This document shows positions 48,076 to 57,944 of a stretch of DNA of 64,000 bases, piece by piece. The notes under the pieces were generated by a model. That model searched no databases. It saw only the letters and a list, made by a program, of their open reading frames with translations, and was not told the origin of the DNA. The position numbers and the translations under genes are program-made. The first letter of the stretch is position 1, and each line of letters starts with the position of its first letter. Source of the stretch: Lewinella sp041392765 (GTDB lineage: Bacteria > Bacteroidota > Bacteroidia > Chitinophagales > Saprospiraceae); assembly GCA_041392765.1 (NCBI GenBank), contig JAWKLL010000010.1, positions 62,001-126,000 on the forward strand, in the 5' to 3' direction.

Positions 48076-49320
48076 ATGCCCAATCGTTTGCTGTTGTTGT
48101 TGTTGTTGACCACTTTTATGGCTACTACGTTGTTAGCTCAGCGAGAGTTGGTGGTCATGCACCGCACGAGCGGCAAGGTGGAGGTGCCCTTTGAGTATGT
48201 CAACGATTTCATTATCGTGGAAGTCATTTTCAACCGCGTCTTTCCACTCAAATTCATCTTCGACACCGGTGCCGAACACACCATACTGACGCGCAAAGAA
48301 TTTGCCGATTTGCTGGATGTCAACTACCAGCGAAAAGTCAGCCTCTACGGCGCCGACCTACAAACCAAGCTGGAAGCTTTGGTGGCAACGGGTATCCAAA
48401 TGGAGTTTGAAGACCAAATGACCCTCATGAACCAGTCTATCCTCGTCATGGAAGCCGACTATTTCCGTTTTGAGGAGTACGCCGGCGTGGAGGTGCATGG
48501 TGTTATGGGGGCCGATTTGCTTCGCCGTTTCGTAGTCAGCATCGACTACAGGCGCAAAACCATCACCTTCGAGGATCCTTCTGGTTTCAAACCACCCTCG
48601 CCCGGTAAGTACCGTAAAGTGGCTGCCGATTTCAGTCGCCACAAACCCTATCTTCGCGTTCCCGCCCAACTCATCGACCGCCAAGATACCGAATACAAAC
48701 TCCTCATGGATTCTGGCGCGGGGCTGTCGCTGCTATTATATACCCATGCCGATAGCCTCCTACAAACGCCGCTCACACTCATCCGCACCTGCATCGGGCA
48801 CGGGTTAGGCGGCAGCTTGGAGGGGTTTGTGGGCCGCACCGCTTCCATCCAAATGGGGGATTTGCAAATACCCAATGTCATCACCAATTTTCAGGATATT
48901 TCCCATTACGAACTCCTCGATACCGCCTTTCTCAATAACCGCAACGGCCTGATTGGCAATAAAATACTCAACCGATTCACCATCGTCATCGACTACATCC
49001 GGGAGGCCGTCTATCTTAAACCCAACCGAGATATACGCAAAGCTTTTTCGTTCGACCGCAGCGGAATCAGTGTCATCGCTTCCGGTGAACAGTTGAACAA
49101 ATTCACCGTCATGCACGTCGTGGACAAAAGTCCCGCCCAAGAGGCAGGCGTTCGCAAAGGCGACGAAATCCGCGCCGTCAACGGCATTCCTTCCCACCTT
49201 ATGGGGTTAGAAGCCATACACCGCAGCTTCCTCAAAAAGCCCGGCAAGCGCATCCGCCTGCTACTCCGCAGGAACGACGAGCGGTTGGTAGTAGAATTCA
49301 AACTGCGGGATTTGATATAG
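48076..49320 (+). CDS. Secreted retropepsin-like aspartyl protease with PDZ domain
   Basis: Periplasmic or surface protein of 414 residues. Signal peptide MPNRLLLLLLLTTFMATTLLAQ. Two retropepsin-like halves each have a catalytic-type motif: FIFDTGAEHTILT (about residues 61-73) and LLMDSGAGLSLLL (about 213-225). A C-terminal PDZ domain (VVDKSPAQEAGVRKGDEIRAVNG to FKLRDLI) follows. Two motifs in one chain suggest it can act as a monomer, unlike viral retropepsins. Family members in Bacteroidota are of unknown substrate. The frame is intact. The 47901-48075 stretch upstream holds no other gene. Confidence 0.88.
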   Translation: MPNRLLLLLLLTTFMATTLLAQRELVVMHRTSGKVEVPFEYVNDFIIVEVIFNRVFPLKFIFDTGAEHTILTRKEFADLLDVNYQRKVSLYGADLQTKLEALVATGIQMEFEDQMTLMNQSILVMEADYFRFEEYAGVEVHGVMGADLLRRFVVSIDYRRKTITFEDPSGFKPPSPGKYRKVAADFSRHKPYLRVPAQLIDRQDTEYKLLMDSGAGLSLLLYTHADSLLQTPLTLIRTCIGHGLGGSLEGFVGRTASIQMGDLQIPNVITNFQDISHYELLDTAFLNNRNGLIGNKILNRFTIVIDYIREAVYLKPNRDIRKAFSFDRSGISVIASGEQLNKFTVMHVVDKSPAQEAGVRKGDEIRAVNGIPSHLMGLEAIHRSFLKKPGKRIRLLLRRNDERLVVEFKLRDLI

Positions 49321-49344
49321 GCATATACCTCGCCCAATGATAAT

Positions 49345-49440
49345 GGGCCACACCCTGCCCGCCAAAAGCGGGCGGGTGCCGGGCTGTAACCATCCCTTGT
49401 CCTTATGCCCTACCGGGCATCGTGCTCACACACCAGGGTG
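49345..49440 (+). repeat. Dispersed structured repeat copy
   Basis: GGGCCACACCCTGCCCGCC-AAAA-GCGGGCGGG hairpin, GTGCCGGGCTGTAACCATCCC, TTGTCC, then the second hairpin GCCC-TACC-GGGC. Same order of blocks as the copies at 20649 and 32347. Confidence 0.55.
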
Positions 49441-49473
49441 TTCGCACGCAAAGAGTCACGACAACTCCGCTCA

Positions 49474-49640
49474 TAAATCTGCGTGAATCTGCGGGAAATA
49501 ATCTGGTATAGTAGGTTGAACCAGAAGTTGAATACCTTATTTTTTGATAAATCTGCGTGAATCTGCGTATTTATCAGCGAGTATCAGCGGGAAATAAACT
49601 GGTATAGTAGGTTGAACCAGAAGTTGATTCCCTTATTTTT
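49474..49640 (+). repeat. Two-copy tandem duplication
   Basis: TAAATCTGCGTGAATCTGCG, then GGGAAATAA-CTGG, TATAGTAGGTTGAACCAG and AAGTTGA...CCTTATTTTT occurs at 49474-49546 and again at 49548-49640. The second copy carries an extra TATTTATCAGCGAGTATCAGC-type insertion. Confidence 0.8.
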
Positions 49641-49647
49641 CCGTCCC

Positions 49648-50253
49648 TTATCTCATCTTCGGGCGGCGGCGTTTGCCACCCATCATCTGCTGGCCTTGCA
49701 TACCCATACGTTGTGCGGCTTTGATTTGCCCGCTCTGGTTGATGGCTTGCTCCAACTGGCGGAACTGGTCTTTCAGCGGGCCTTCGGTTATCTTACACTC
49801 CTTGGCTTTCTTGTAGTGAATTTTGGCTTCTTGGAATCGGCCTTTATTCAGTGCTATCTGTGCCAATTGTATTTGCAGCATCGCCTTCTCGTTATCGGTG
49901 GGTACTTCCACTGCCTCGGCCATTTTGAGGAATCTTTCGCCTTCATTGACATCCTTGCGGGCAATGGCGATGGAGCCTCTGAGCATGTAGTAGTAGGCTT
50001 TGTTGGTAGCATACAGCCACTTGGGCGACAACGTGAGGTTGAGCAGCTTTTCCGCTTTGTCGAAGTCGGCGGTTTGTAATGCTTGTGCGGCAGGGCCTAC
50101 GGTACCTAGGAAAATCCACCCCAACAGCAGGATGATACCTACTAATAGGAAGAAAAAACCATACCAAAAACCAAAGGCAGCCCACAGCGCAATACCGCCA
50201 GCAATACCCAGCGCGATGAGCGCAAAACGAATATAAGGAGGAATGATAAACAT
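49648..50253 (-). CDS. Membrane-anchored TPR-like protein
   Basis: A 201-residue protein of unknown role. Two closely spaced N-terminal membrane helices (ALIALGIAGGIALWAAFGFWYGFFFLLVG). TPR-like helical pairs follow (ADFDKAEKLLNLTLSPKWLY, AYYYMLRGSIAIARKDVNEGERFLKMAE, MLQIQLAQIALNKGRFQEAKIHYKKA). It ends in a Gln/Gly/Met- and Arg-rich basic tail (GKRRRPKMR). Probably a cytoplasmic-facing scaffold. It has no operon partner. Confidence 0.75.
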   Translation of the reverse strand: MFIIPPYIRFALIALGIAGGIALWAAFGFWYGFFFLLVGIILLLGWIFLGTVGPAAQALQTADFDKAEKLLNLTLSPKWLYATNKAYYYMLRGSIAIARKDVNEGERFLKMAEAVEVPTDNEKAMLQIQLAQIALNKGRFQEAKIHYKKAKECKITEGPLKDQFRQLEQAINQSGQIKAAQRMGMQGQQMMGGKRRRPKMR

Positions 50254-50982
50254 AGTCAGTCAGGTTGTTTTGTAATGCCACAAACTTCTAAATAATGCTT
50301 GTATAAATAAAAATGAGGCATCTTTAGAAAAGTTTTACCCAAAGCCCGGCAAAAGTAGTTATTTTTTTTCCGACCCTTAACAGAAATCGGGAAGTAATTT
50401 TTTGCGTCATATATTGACGACCACGAAGTAGACGCGAAGCTTATCCTTGAAAAGCAGGAAGCGCTTTGGAATATTTTGTCTTGCTTTCAAAACTAAATAA
50501 TACCCAATTAAATTTCAAAATTTCAAAATATACTCTTAATCAACAAAGTGAAGAAAGAAAGACGGTGATACGTAGTAGAAGGGTAGGTGCGTCGGAAAAT
50601 GGTATAGCTGCCCCTTGTGGGAGGGCCCACCCTGGCTGTCCGGTTCGCCATGCCTCAACAGCCCGTTTTTAAGTACGGACAAAAGGCTTTCCTCTGCCGC
50701 GTGGTGACAGTACCCACACGCCAGTCAATCATGGTCTTTTACAAGACCCCAGCAACCTTTACCATGGATGACGCAAGCGGAAGAGAAAATGGCTCGCGCA
50801 TCGCCCGAATGCTTCGGTGACAAAGCCGAAGTTAAATACCTATGATGTGCAGGTGGGTTGTCAATCCACTGCTATGAGTGCAAAAGTAATCATTTTTTTT
50901 GAATAAAACAAAGTTGACACATTTTTTATAAAAAAAATTATAGACACCCGAAATAACGAAAGTCAGTACAATTAATAGTTTG
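50254..50982. other. Long intergenic region, no gene seen
   Basis: A/T-rich, with weak short frames only. Near 50600-50690 is a G/C-rich patch (GGGAGGGCCCACCCTGG) and near 50795-50830 a CGAATGCTTCGG patch; both look like degenerate repeat debris. Nothing coding is supported. Confidence 0.55.
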
Positions 50983-50990
50983 TACCTTTG
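50983..50990 (+). promoter_or_regulatory. -7 promoter element of metF
   Basis: TACCTTTG matches TAnnTTTG and lies 42 bases before the metF start. The expected -33 TTG is not clear. Confidence 0.45.
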
Positions 50991-51032
50991 CGCCAAGCAT
51001 GGCACCCATGAGGGGTGTATATATTGACCGTT

Positions 51033-51868
51033 ATGAAAGTAACCGACTACTTCGAACAAGCCCAAGGCAAGACCCTGATTTCTTTTGAAGTGCTGCCGCC
51101 ATTGAAAGGAGGCCGTATGCAGGACATATTCGATGCGCTAGACCCACTGATGGAGTTCAAGCCCCCATTTATTGACGTTACCTACCACCGGGAAGAGTTT
51201 ATTTATAAAAAACGAGCTAGTGGTTACTACGAAAAAACTTCCATTCGCAAACGGCCCGGTACGGTAGGTATCTGTGCGTCCATTATGCACCGCTATGGGG
51301 TGGATGCCGTGCCACACCTCATTTGTGGCGGCTTTACGGTGGAAGATACCGAAAACGCCCTCATTGACTTAAACTTCCTCAATATCAATAATGTGTTGGC
51401 ACTGCGCGGCGATGCTCGCCAGTTTGAGGGCAAATTCGTACCCGAGGAAGGCGGCCATGAGTACGCCATCGATCTGGTTCGCCAAATAGCGAATATGAAC
51501 CAAGGCAAATACTTGGATTCCAATATAGACAACGGGGCTTCCACGGATTTCTGCATTGGCATTGCTGGTTATCCCGAAAAACACTTCGAAGCCCCTAATC
51601 GGGAAATCGATCTGGCTTACACAAAAGCCAAGATAGACGCTGGTGCCAATTATATCGTCACTCAGATGTTTTTCGATAACCAAAAATATTTCGATTACGT
51701 CGATGCTTGCAGGGCGGCGGGTATTACCGTCCCCATTGTGCCAGGGTTAAAACCCCTTACCAAGCAGTACCAACTCAATAGCATCCCGCGGCTATTTCAC
51801 ATTGATATGCCTTCTGATTTGGTCAATGCCATCAATAACGCCAAAAACCAAGAACAGCGCGTGAGAAA
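51033..51868 (+). pseudogene. metF: 5,10-methylenetetrahydrofolate reductase, 3' end missing
   Basis: Flavoenzyme of folate and methionine metabolism. Start at 51033 (MKVTDYFEQAQGKTLISFEVLPP). Motifs: ISFEVLPPLKGG, FIDVTYHRE, NVLALRGDA, CIGIAGYPEKH, GANYIVTQMFFDN and VPIVPGLKPLTKQYQL. The protein runs normally to INNAKNQEQRV (about residue 278), where the family's last 40-45 residues should begin. Instead the DNA switches at 51861-51870 to the middle of a Gfo/Idh-type oxidoreductase read in another frame, and the metF frame ends at 51953 in unrelated residues. Either a deletion of roughly 0.5 kb fused the two genes, or the assembly skipped it. Confidence 0.85.
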
Positions 51869-52510
51869 AAAGTCTTCCTCATGGAAGCAGTCTGGACACG
51901 GTTTCTGCCTACTACCCTCAAAATACTGGAATTGCTGGAACAGGGAGTCATAGGGGAGCTGGAATCTGTGAAAGCTGATTTTGGTTTTAGATCCACCTTT
52001 GACCCCAAGTCTAGGCTTTATGCCCCGGAGTTGGGCGGAGGCTCGCTCTTGGATATAGGGTTGTATCCTGTTTTCTTGGCGCACCTCTTACTAGGCTATC
52101 CCGATAGGGTAGAGGCTATTGCCCGCAAACTCCCCACTACCGTAGATTTGGAAACCCACGCCTTGCTGTATTATGCCAATGGCGCTATTGCCAACTTGCA
52201 CAGCACCATTGGCGCCCACACCCGCACGGAAGCACACCTGCACGGCAGCAAAGGCAGCATTCATTGGCATACCCGCTGGCATGAACCCACCAGCTTTAGT
52301 CTGCTGTTGCCGGGTCAAGGCCCTCAGAATTTTTTCTTCGAGTATCCTTCCCATGGCTACCACTACGAAGCGGCTCGTGTGCAAGAGTGCCTGCGTCAAG
52401 GTCTTACCGAATGTCCAGCGTTATCCTTGGATTTCAGCTTGTCCATGACCCGCTTATTGGATGCCATCCGGCAAAAGGCTGGCATCAGCTACGCCCAAGA
52501 TAACCTGTGA
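51865..52510 (+). pseudogene. Gfo/Idh/MocA-family oxidoreductase, 5' end missing
   Basis: C-terminal two-thirds of an NAD(P)-dependent sugar-type dehydrogenase. It begins at KKVFLMEAVWTRFLPTTLKI, a segment normally found around residue 115-125. The C-terminal domain is present: VKADFGFRS, GGGSLLDIGLYPVFLAHLLLG, GSIHWH and the end LLDAIRQKAGISYAQDNL. The Rossmann NAD-binding domain (first about 115 residues) is absent. No start codon or ribosome site precedes the fragment, so it is not expected to make an active enzyme as sequenced. It is joined to the truncated metF at 51861-51870. Confidence 0.85.
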
Positions 52511-52564
52511 AGTGTGAGGAATATCCTTGAGGAATGGGAACTTTCCCACTTTGAGATGGTTTGT

Positions 52565-52631
52565 TATCTTTGTGGCCGTTTACAAAGAAAAACATGTGAG
52601 AGCGTAGCGCTTATCCCGATAGCTATCGGGA
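52565..52631 (+). promoter_or_regulatory. argS leader: -7 element and palindrome
   Basis: TATCTTTG (52565-52572) is a TAnnTTTG-type element. Downstream in the leader lies an exact copy of the palindrome TCCCGATAGCTATCGGGA (52614-52631), 39 bases before the argS start. It could form a hairpin in the 5' leader. Confidence 0.45.
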
Positions 52632-52670
52632 TGCTGCATGTTGGCGTAGCAACAGAAACATTTTATACAG

Positions 52671-54517
52671 ATGAAAAGCATCATCCACATCCTGCAAGAG
52701 CAGGTGAGTCAGGCCGTAAAGGCACTTTATGGAGTTGATTTCAATCCACAGGATGTTCCTGTGAGCACTACCCGCAAAGAGTTTGAAGGCGACTACACGG
52801 TGGTTGTTTTTCCGTTCACCAAGATAGCAGGCAAAGGCCCGAAGCCGTTGCCCAAGACTTGGGTGCCTATCTCATAGCGCAGGTAGCGGAAGCCGAGCGG
52901 TTCAATGTAGTGAAAGGCTTCCTGAATATCGTCGTCAGCGATGTTTACTGGATTCACTTCCTACGGGAGGTAGCTACCCAGCCAGGCTACGGACGGCAGC
53001 CTTCCAATGGCAAAAAAATCATGGTGGAATTTTCTTCCCCCAATACCAATAAACCTTTGCACTTAGGCCATATACGGAACATCCTACTAGGGTGGAGCAC
53101 TGCCCGAATCATGGATGCAGTGGGATATGATGTTATCAATGTGCAGGTCATCAACGACCGGGGTATTGCCATTTGCAAAAGCATGCTAGCATGGCAGAAG
53201 TATGGAAATGGGGCTACACCTACCTCTACCACCATTAAACCCGACCATTTTGTAGGGTTTTACTACGTACAATTTGAACAGTACTTCCGGCAGGAATACA
53301 GCGATTGGCAACAAACGGAGGAAGCAGCCTCCGTGTATAAAAACCATGCCAAAGCAGACGAAACCGCTACCGATTTCTTCAAGCGGTACAAAGATACTTA
53401 TTTCAACAGCTACAGCCAGTTGGGGCAAGAAGCCCGGAATATGCTATTGGCATGGGAAGCCGGCGATGAAGACACCGTGGCCTTGTGGCGGCAGATGAAC
53501 AACTGGGTCTATGCGGGCTTCGATACCACATACAACAGCCTCGGCGTGTCATTCGATAAGCTTTACTACGAATCCGATACCTATTTGTTGGGCAAGGAAA
53601 TGGTGGAAAAAGGGCTGGCATCAGGGGTGTTTTACAATTGCGAAGACGGGTCGGTGGAAGTCGATTTGACAGATGCCAAGTTGGACAAGAAAAAAATCTT
53701 GCGTAGCGACGGCACTTCCCTCTACATCACCCAGGATTTAGGCACTGCCCACCAGCGGTATGTGGATTATAGTATTGATAAGATGGTGTATGTAGTAGCC
53801 GATGAGCAAAACTACCACTTCCAAGTGCTTTTTGAGGTGCTCAAAAAGTTGGGCGAACCCTATGCCGATGGTCTTTACCACTTGTCCTATGGTATGGTGG
53901 ATTTGCCCACAGGTAAGATGAAATCGCGGGAAGGAACCGTCGTAGATGCCGACGATTTGGTAGCTGAAGTAGTGGAGGAAGTACGGATGAATGCACAGGA
54001 GCGGGACACCCTCACCGATCTAGCCGAAGAAGACCGGGAGCGCATCATGCACCAAGTCGGGTTGGCAGCACTCAAGTATTACATCGTCAAGGTACACCCC
54101 AAAAAGCGGATGACCTTCAACCCCCAAGAATCCGTGGATTTGCAGGGGCAAACGGGGCCTTATATACAAAACGCTTATGTGCGGATCCAGTCGGTACTGC
54201 GGAAGTGGGATGGCCTATCGGCCAATCAAGCAATTGATTACACTACCTTGGTGCCGGAAGAGAAGGAACTGATTCAATTGTTGTTCGCTTATCCAGATGC
54301 TATCTTGCAGGCCGCCAACGAGTACGACCCTTCCACGATAGCGCAATTTGCCTATTCTTTGGCCAAAACATACCATAAATTTTACCACGAACACAGCATC
54401 CTCAATGCCGATTCTAATGCCGCTAGGGATTTTAGGCTGATGCTCAGCCAAGCAGTAGCCGACTCTTTGAAGAGCAGCATGGATATGCTTGGCATCGAAA
54501 TGCCGGAACGTATGTAA
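52671..54517 (+). CDS. argS: Arginyl-tRNA synthetase, one frameshift
   Basis: Class I synthetase that charges tRNA-Arg. The N-terminal additional domain starts MKSIIHILQEQVSQAVKALYG. The frame breaks at about 52842, where one G is missing from CCGG; adding it gives AGKGPEAVAQDLGAYLIAQV. Then FSSPNTNKPLHLGHIRN (HIGH motif), YITQDLGTAHQRY, and KMKSREGTVVDADDL in place of KMSKS, as usual in this enzyme. The DALR anticodon domain ends the protein (DSLKSSMDMLGIEMPERM). It is an essential gene, so this single missing base is strong evidence of sequencing error. Confidence 0.95.
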
Positions 54518-54529
54518 GAGTATCGTAGC

Positions 54530-54587
54530 CATCGGACCACTCAAAGTTGTCCGATGACTAAAGATCAAAGGACTTAAATAATCGGCC
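54530..54587. other. Hairpin between argS and the helicase
   Basis: CATCGGAC and GTCCGATG form an 8-base stem with an 11-base loop (about 54530-54557) just after the argS stop. There is no T-run, so it is a weak terminator or a processing site. Confidence 0.4.
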
Positions 54588-56504
54588 TTGACACCACAGG
54601 ATATACAAGACGAGTTGCAGCGCCTCCATACCAACCTGCTGTTGGAGAAGGAAGCGGATCTTGAGTATCATCGGCAAAAAATACAAAGCCTTCCTTTAGA
54701 TAGGCGAGTGGCCGAGGGATATGCTTGGTATCCTGTGACGGTGGTAAAAACGGGCTACACCATTGGAAACCGTGCTTTCGTTACAGTGGAACGCCCCCTG
54801 CCTCACCCGCCAGATCAATTTCGGGGTGGGAATATGGTGAGTTTGTTTACCCAGCAACCTAATGTACGCAAGGGCGAGTCGCATGGGGTGATACAATATG
54901 TGGAGAGAGGTAAGATGAAAATCATCCTCAATACTGATGACCTGCCCGAGTGGCTAGGTTTGGGATTGATCGGGGTGGATTTGCTCTTTGACGACCGCAC
55001 TTACCTCGAAATGGAAAAGGCGTTGCGCACGCTCACCACTGCCCGACAAAACCGATTGGCAGAACTGCGAGATATTCTATTGGGAAGATTGGCCGCCCAA
55101 TACCGCCCCGTGAACGAGTGGATTCGGAGCGAGCGGCTCAACGATTCCCAGAATGAGGCCATGCGCGATGCCTTGGGAGCTTTCGACCTTACGGTCATAC
55201 ATGGCCCGCCGGGTACAGGCAAGACGACTACACTCATTGAAATCGTCAAGCAACTCACCCAAGTAGAACAGACGGTTTTGGTGTGCGCCCCCAGTAATAC
55301 TGCCGCTGATCTCCTCACCGAACGCATCGCCAATGAGGGGCTGCGCGTCTTGCGCATCGGCAACCTCAGCCGAGTCGATGAGGAAGTTATCAAGCATACC
55401 TTAGATATGCAAATTGCCCGCCACCCCGATACCAAAACCATTAAAAAACTCAAAATTGAGGCGGCGGAATTGAGGCGGAAAGCGGGTAAATACAAACGTC
55501 ATTTTGGAGGCGAGGAAAGAAGGGAACGAGGACAGCTTTACAAGGAAGCAGGCGAACTATCGGGCTGGGCCAATCAGTTGGAGCAACGCCTCATTGATGA
55601 GTTGGTAGAAGGTGCTCAAGTGATTACCTGTACCTTGGTAGGTGCCGCGAACGCGGTATTAGACAACAAGCATTTTCGAACCGTCATTATTGATGAAGCC
55701 GCTCAAGCCTTAGAACCCGCCACGTGGATACCCATTATCAAAGGTAGCCGGGTCATCCTCACGGGCGATCCCTGGCAATTGCCGCCCACGATCAAAAGCC
55801 ATGAAGCACGGCAAAAAGGATTAGAAGTGACCCTCATCGAGAAGGCACTCCTCCGTCAGCCGCATACCAACCTGTTGCGAACCCAATACCGGATGCACGC
55901 CAGCATCATGGGCTTTTCCAATGAACGCTTTTACGAAAACCGTTTGCTGGCTCATGAATCCGTAGCCCAACATACCCTCTTTAGCTCCGATGCCGAAGCT
56001 GCCGTGGTCTTTATTGATACGGCTGGATCCGACTGCGAAGAAAAGGTGCATCCTGCCTACCAGAGCCGCTTTAATGAGGGAGAATTTTTGATATTACGCG
56101 AACACCTCTACGAGTTGATCGACCAATGTTTACATCATGAGCTGGCACCACTGCCCAATATCGCTATTATATCTCCCTACCGCGAACAGGTAGAATACAT
56201 GAAAAAAGCCATCGCCGAAGATAGTCGTTTGGAAAACGTTCCCATCACCGTACAAACCATCGACGGATTCCAAGGGCAGGAAAGAGAGGTGGTATATATC
56301 AGTTTGGTTCGCTCTAATAGCAAAGGTGAAATAGGCTTCCTAAAGGACTATCGGCGTATGAATGTGGCAATGACCCGCGCCCGAAAAAAATTGATCATCA
56401 TTGGCGACAGCGCCACCATTGGCCGCGATGATTTCTACCTCCGTTTTCTGACCTACTGCGAGGAAAAAGGAAGCTATCGTACGGCCTGGGAGTTTATGGC
56501 TTAG
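54588..56504 (+). CDS. Superfamily 1B DNA/RNA helicase (Upf1/IGHMBP2-like)
   Basis: ATP-dependent helicase of 638 residues. Start taken as TTG at 54588 (MTPQDIQDELQRLHTNLL); no ATG fits the domain start. An N-terminal beta-barrel region is followed by the Q motif LNDSQNEAM, Walker A HGPPGTGKTTTLIE, motif Ia CAPSNTAADLL, motif II VIIDEAAQALEP, motif III LTGDPWQLPPT, LRTQYRMH, motif V TIDGFQGQE and motif VI NVAMTRARKKLII. A coiled insertion lies between motifs Ia and II (residues about 280-330). The role is probably nucleic-acid repair or remodelling; it is not part of a visible defence locus. The frame is intact. Confidence 0.92.
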   Translation: MTPQDIQDELQRLHTNLLLEKEADLEYHRQKIQSLPLDRRVAEGYAWYPVTVVKTGYTIGNRAFVTVERPLPHPPDQFRGGNMVSLFTQQPNVRKGESHGVIQYVERGKMKIILNTDDLPEWLGLGLIGVDLLFDDRTYLEMEKALRTLTTARQNRLAELRDILLGRLAAQYRPVNEWIRSERLNDSQNEAMRDALGAFDLTVIHGPPGTGKTTTLIEIVKQLTQVEQTVLVCAPSNTAADLLTERIANEGLRVLRIGNLSRVDEEVIKHTLDMQIARHPDTKTIKKLKIEAAELRRKAGKYKRHFGGEERRERGQLYKEAGELSGWANQLEQRLIDELVEGAQVITCTLVGAANAVLDNKHFRTVIIDEAAQALEPATWIPIIKGSRVILTGDPWQLPPTIKSHEARQKGLEVTLIEKALLRQPHTNLLRTQYRMHASIMGFSNERFYENRLLAHESVAQHTLFSSDAEAAVVFIDTAGSDCEEKVHPAYQSRFNEGEFLILREHLYELIDQCLHHELAPLPNIAIISPYREQVEYMKKAIAEDSRLENVPITVQTIDGFQGQEREVVYISLVRSNSKGEIGFLKDYRRMNVAMTRARKKLIIIGDSATIGRDDFYLRFLTYCEEKGSYRTAWEFMA

Positions 56505-56512
56505 AGGATTAA

Positions 56513-56565
56513 ACACAATCGTAGTTATAGGACAACTAAAAGTTGCCTGATAACTACGATTGTGT
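56513..56565. terminator. Large bidirectional hairpin between convergent genes
   Basis: Lower stem of 16 perfect bases (ACACAATCGTAGTTAT at 56513-56528 with its complement at 56550-56565), then a CAAC/GTTG upper stem. It sits between the helicase stop and the foldase stop, so it can serve both. Confidence 0.75.
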
Positions 56566-56577
56566 CATCTGCTACCT

Positions 56578-57939
56578 TTACTCATTACTAAAAGAATCCT
56601 CCCTCCATTTGCTGAGGTTCGGACAGGTATCGTAGCGGCTATCCAACAAAACATAAGTGGCGCGTACTTTTTCCTCAATCCAAGTACTCAGGTGGTCGTT
56701 TTGCTTGGACTGCTTCGTAGCTTCTTGAATTTTGTCGTAATCTTGTTGGAGGTTCGCTTTGTGCGGATCAGAGCGGGACTGCAACTGCACGATGCGGTAG
56801 AAAGTTTCTCCGGCAGGAGCTGCAAAGGCAAAAGGCGCACTAATGTCCCCGATTTTCATGGTATCGATCGTGAAATAAATATCGGGGTCAAGGTCGGCTA
56901 CTTCAAAGAAGGTATTGCCAGTGGCAGGATTGATCATGCGGCCATCGTTGTTATAACTCTGTTCTTTATCGCTACCGAATTTTTTAACGGCAAGGGAAAA
57001 AGTAAGGGAGTCATTGACAATGAGTTGGCGCACAGAATCTAAGTGTTGGCGAGCCATCACCAAGTCTTCGTCCGTGATCTCAGGGCGTACAAGGATGTGC
57101 CGAACGTGGATAGAGTTGCCGCGCCTTTCTTCGAGTTGGATGAGGTGAAAACCAAATTCAGATTCCACCACTTCGCTCATTTGGCCATTTTCAAGCTGGT
57201 AAGCCGCTGCCTCAAATTCTGGCACGAACTTGCCGCGCTTAGCCCACCCCAAGTCGCCACCAATACGAGCAGAACCGTCGTCGCTGAACTTCTGCGCCGC
57301 TTCGTAAAAGGTCGTTTCTCCGGCGGTGATTTGCGCACGTAACTTGTTGAGTTTATCAATGGCGCGTTGCCGTTCTACGGCATTCACAGGCGGTACATAC
57401 ACGATTTCCCCTACTTCCACCTCAGAACTGAAGTAAGGGAGGCTGTCTCTTGGTATCCGCTCGAAGAAGGTCTTTACCTCGGAAGGTGTCACCTTCACAT
57501 TGGCCAACACCTGCCCACGCATACGCTCGGACAAAATCTGTGCACGCAAGTCTTCCCGGAATTGTTCCTTAACTTGGGTGATGGTTTGACCGTAGTAGGC
57601 TTCAAACTGTGTCACATCGTCGTTCATGTAGGCAAGGATGCGCTCTATACGTGCGTTTAGTTGCTCCTCTACCTCTTCCTCCGAAACTAATACGGAGTCT
57701 AGTTTGGCTTGGTTTACCAACAGCTTCGACACGAGCAACTGATCGACAATCTCGCAGCGTATATCCGCTGGCAGGGTAGGGTTTTGTGCTATGGCAGCAG
57801 AGTATTGCTCTTCCACTTCCGAAAGCAGAATGACTTCGCTACCCACCATAGCCACTACTTTGTCGATAACAGCGCGCTGGGCAAAGGCAAACTGTGCAAG
57901 TGCCAGCAGTGCCAGCAAGGTGATCGATCTGATATTCAT
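56578..57939 (-). CDS. Periplasmic peptidyl-prolyl isomerase, SurA-like
   Basis: Parvulin-type chaperone for outer-membrane proteins. Start at 57939 (MNIRSITLLALLALAQFAFAQ) gives a signal peptide. A SurA N-domain follows (RAVIDKVVAMVGSEVILLSEVEEQY), then two PpiC-type domains: one around ISAGE-type residues ITAGETTFYEAAQKFSDDGSARIGGDLGWAKRG, and one starting SIHVRHILVRPEIT. The 453 residues fit SurA. It is the last gene of a three-gene operon of related foldases, 5 bases after the preceding lipoprotein gene. Confidence 0.92.
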   Translation of the reverse strand: MNIRSITLLALLALAQFAFAQRAVIDKVVAMVGSEVILLSEVEEQYSAAIAQNPTLPADIRCEIVDQLLVSKLLVNQAKLDSVLVSEEEVEEQLNARIERILAYMNDDVTQFEAYYGQTITQVKEQFREDLRAQILSERMRGQVLANVKVTPSEVKTFFERIPRDSLPYFSSEVEVGEIVYVPPVNAVERQRAIDKLNKLRAQITAGETTFYEAAQKFSDDGSARIGGDLGWAKRGKFVPEFEAAAYQLENGQMSEVVESEFGFHLIQLEERRGNSIHVRHILVRPEITDEDLVMARQHLDSVRQLIVNDSLTFSLAVKKFGSDKEQSYNNDGRMINPATGNTFFEVADLDPDIYFTIDTMKIGDISAPFAFAAPAGETFYRIVQLQSRSDPHKANLQQDYDKIQEATKQSKQNDHLSTWIEEKVRATYVLLDSRYDTCPNLSKWREDSFSNE

Positions 57940-57944
57940 TATTC

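Noticed and set aside
50254..51032. SAM or cobalamin riboswitch upstream of metF
   Set aside because: No conserved riboswitch core was recognisable; only a TAnnTTTG promoter element was found.
54588..56504. SF1 helicase as part of a defence system
   Set aside because: Base composition is like the housekeeping genes, and no nuclease, methylase or cassette leader is adjacent.
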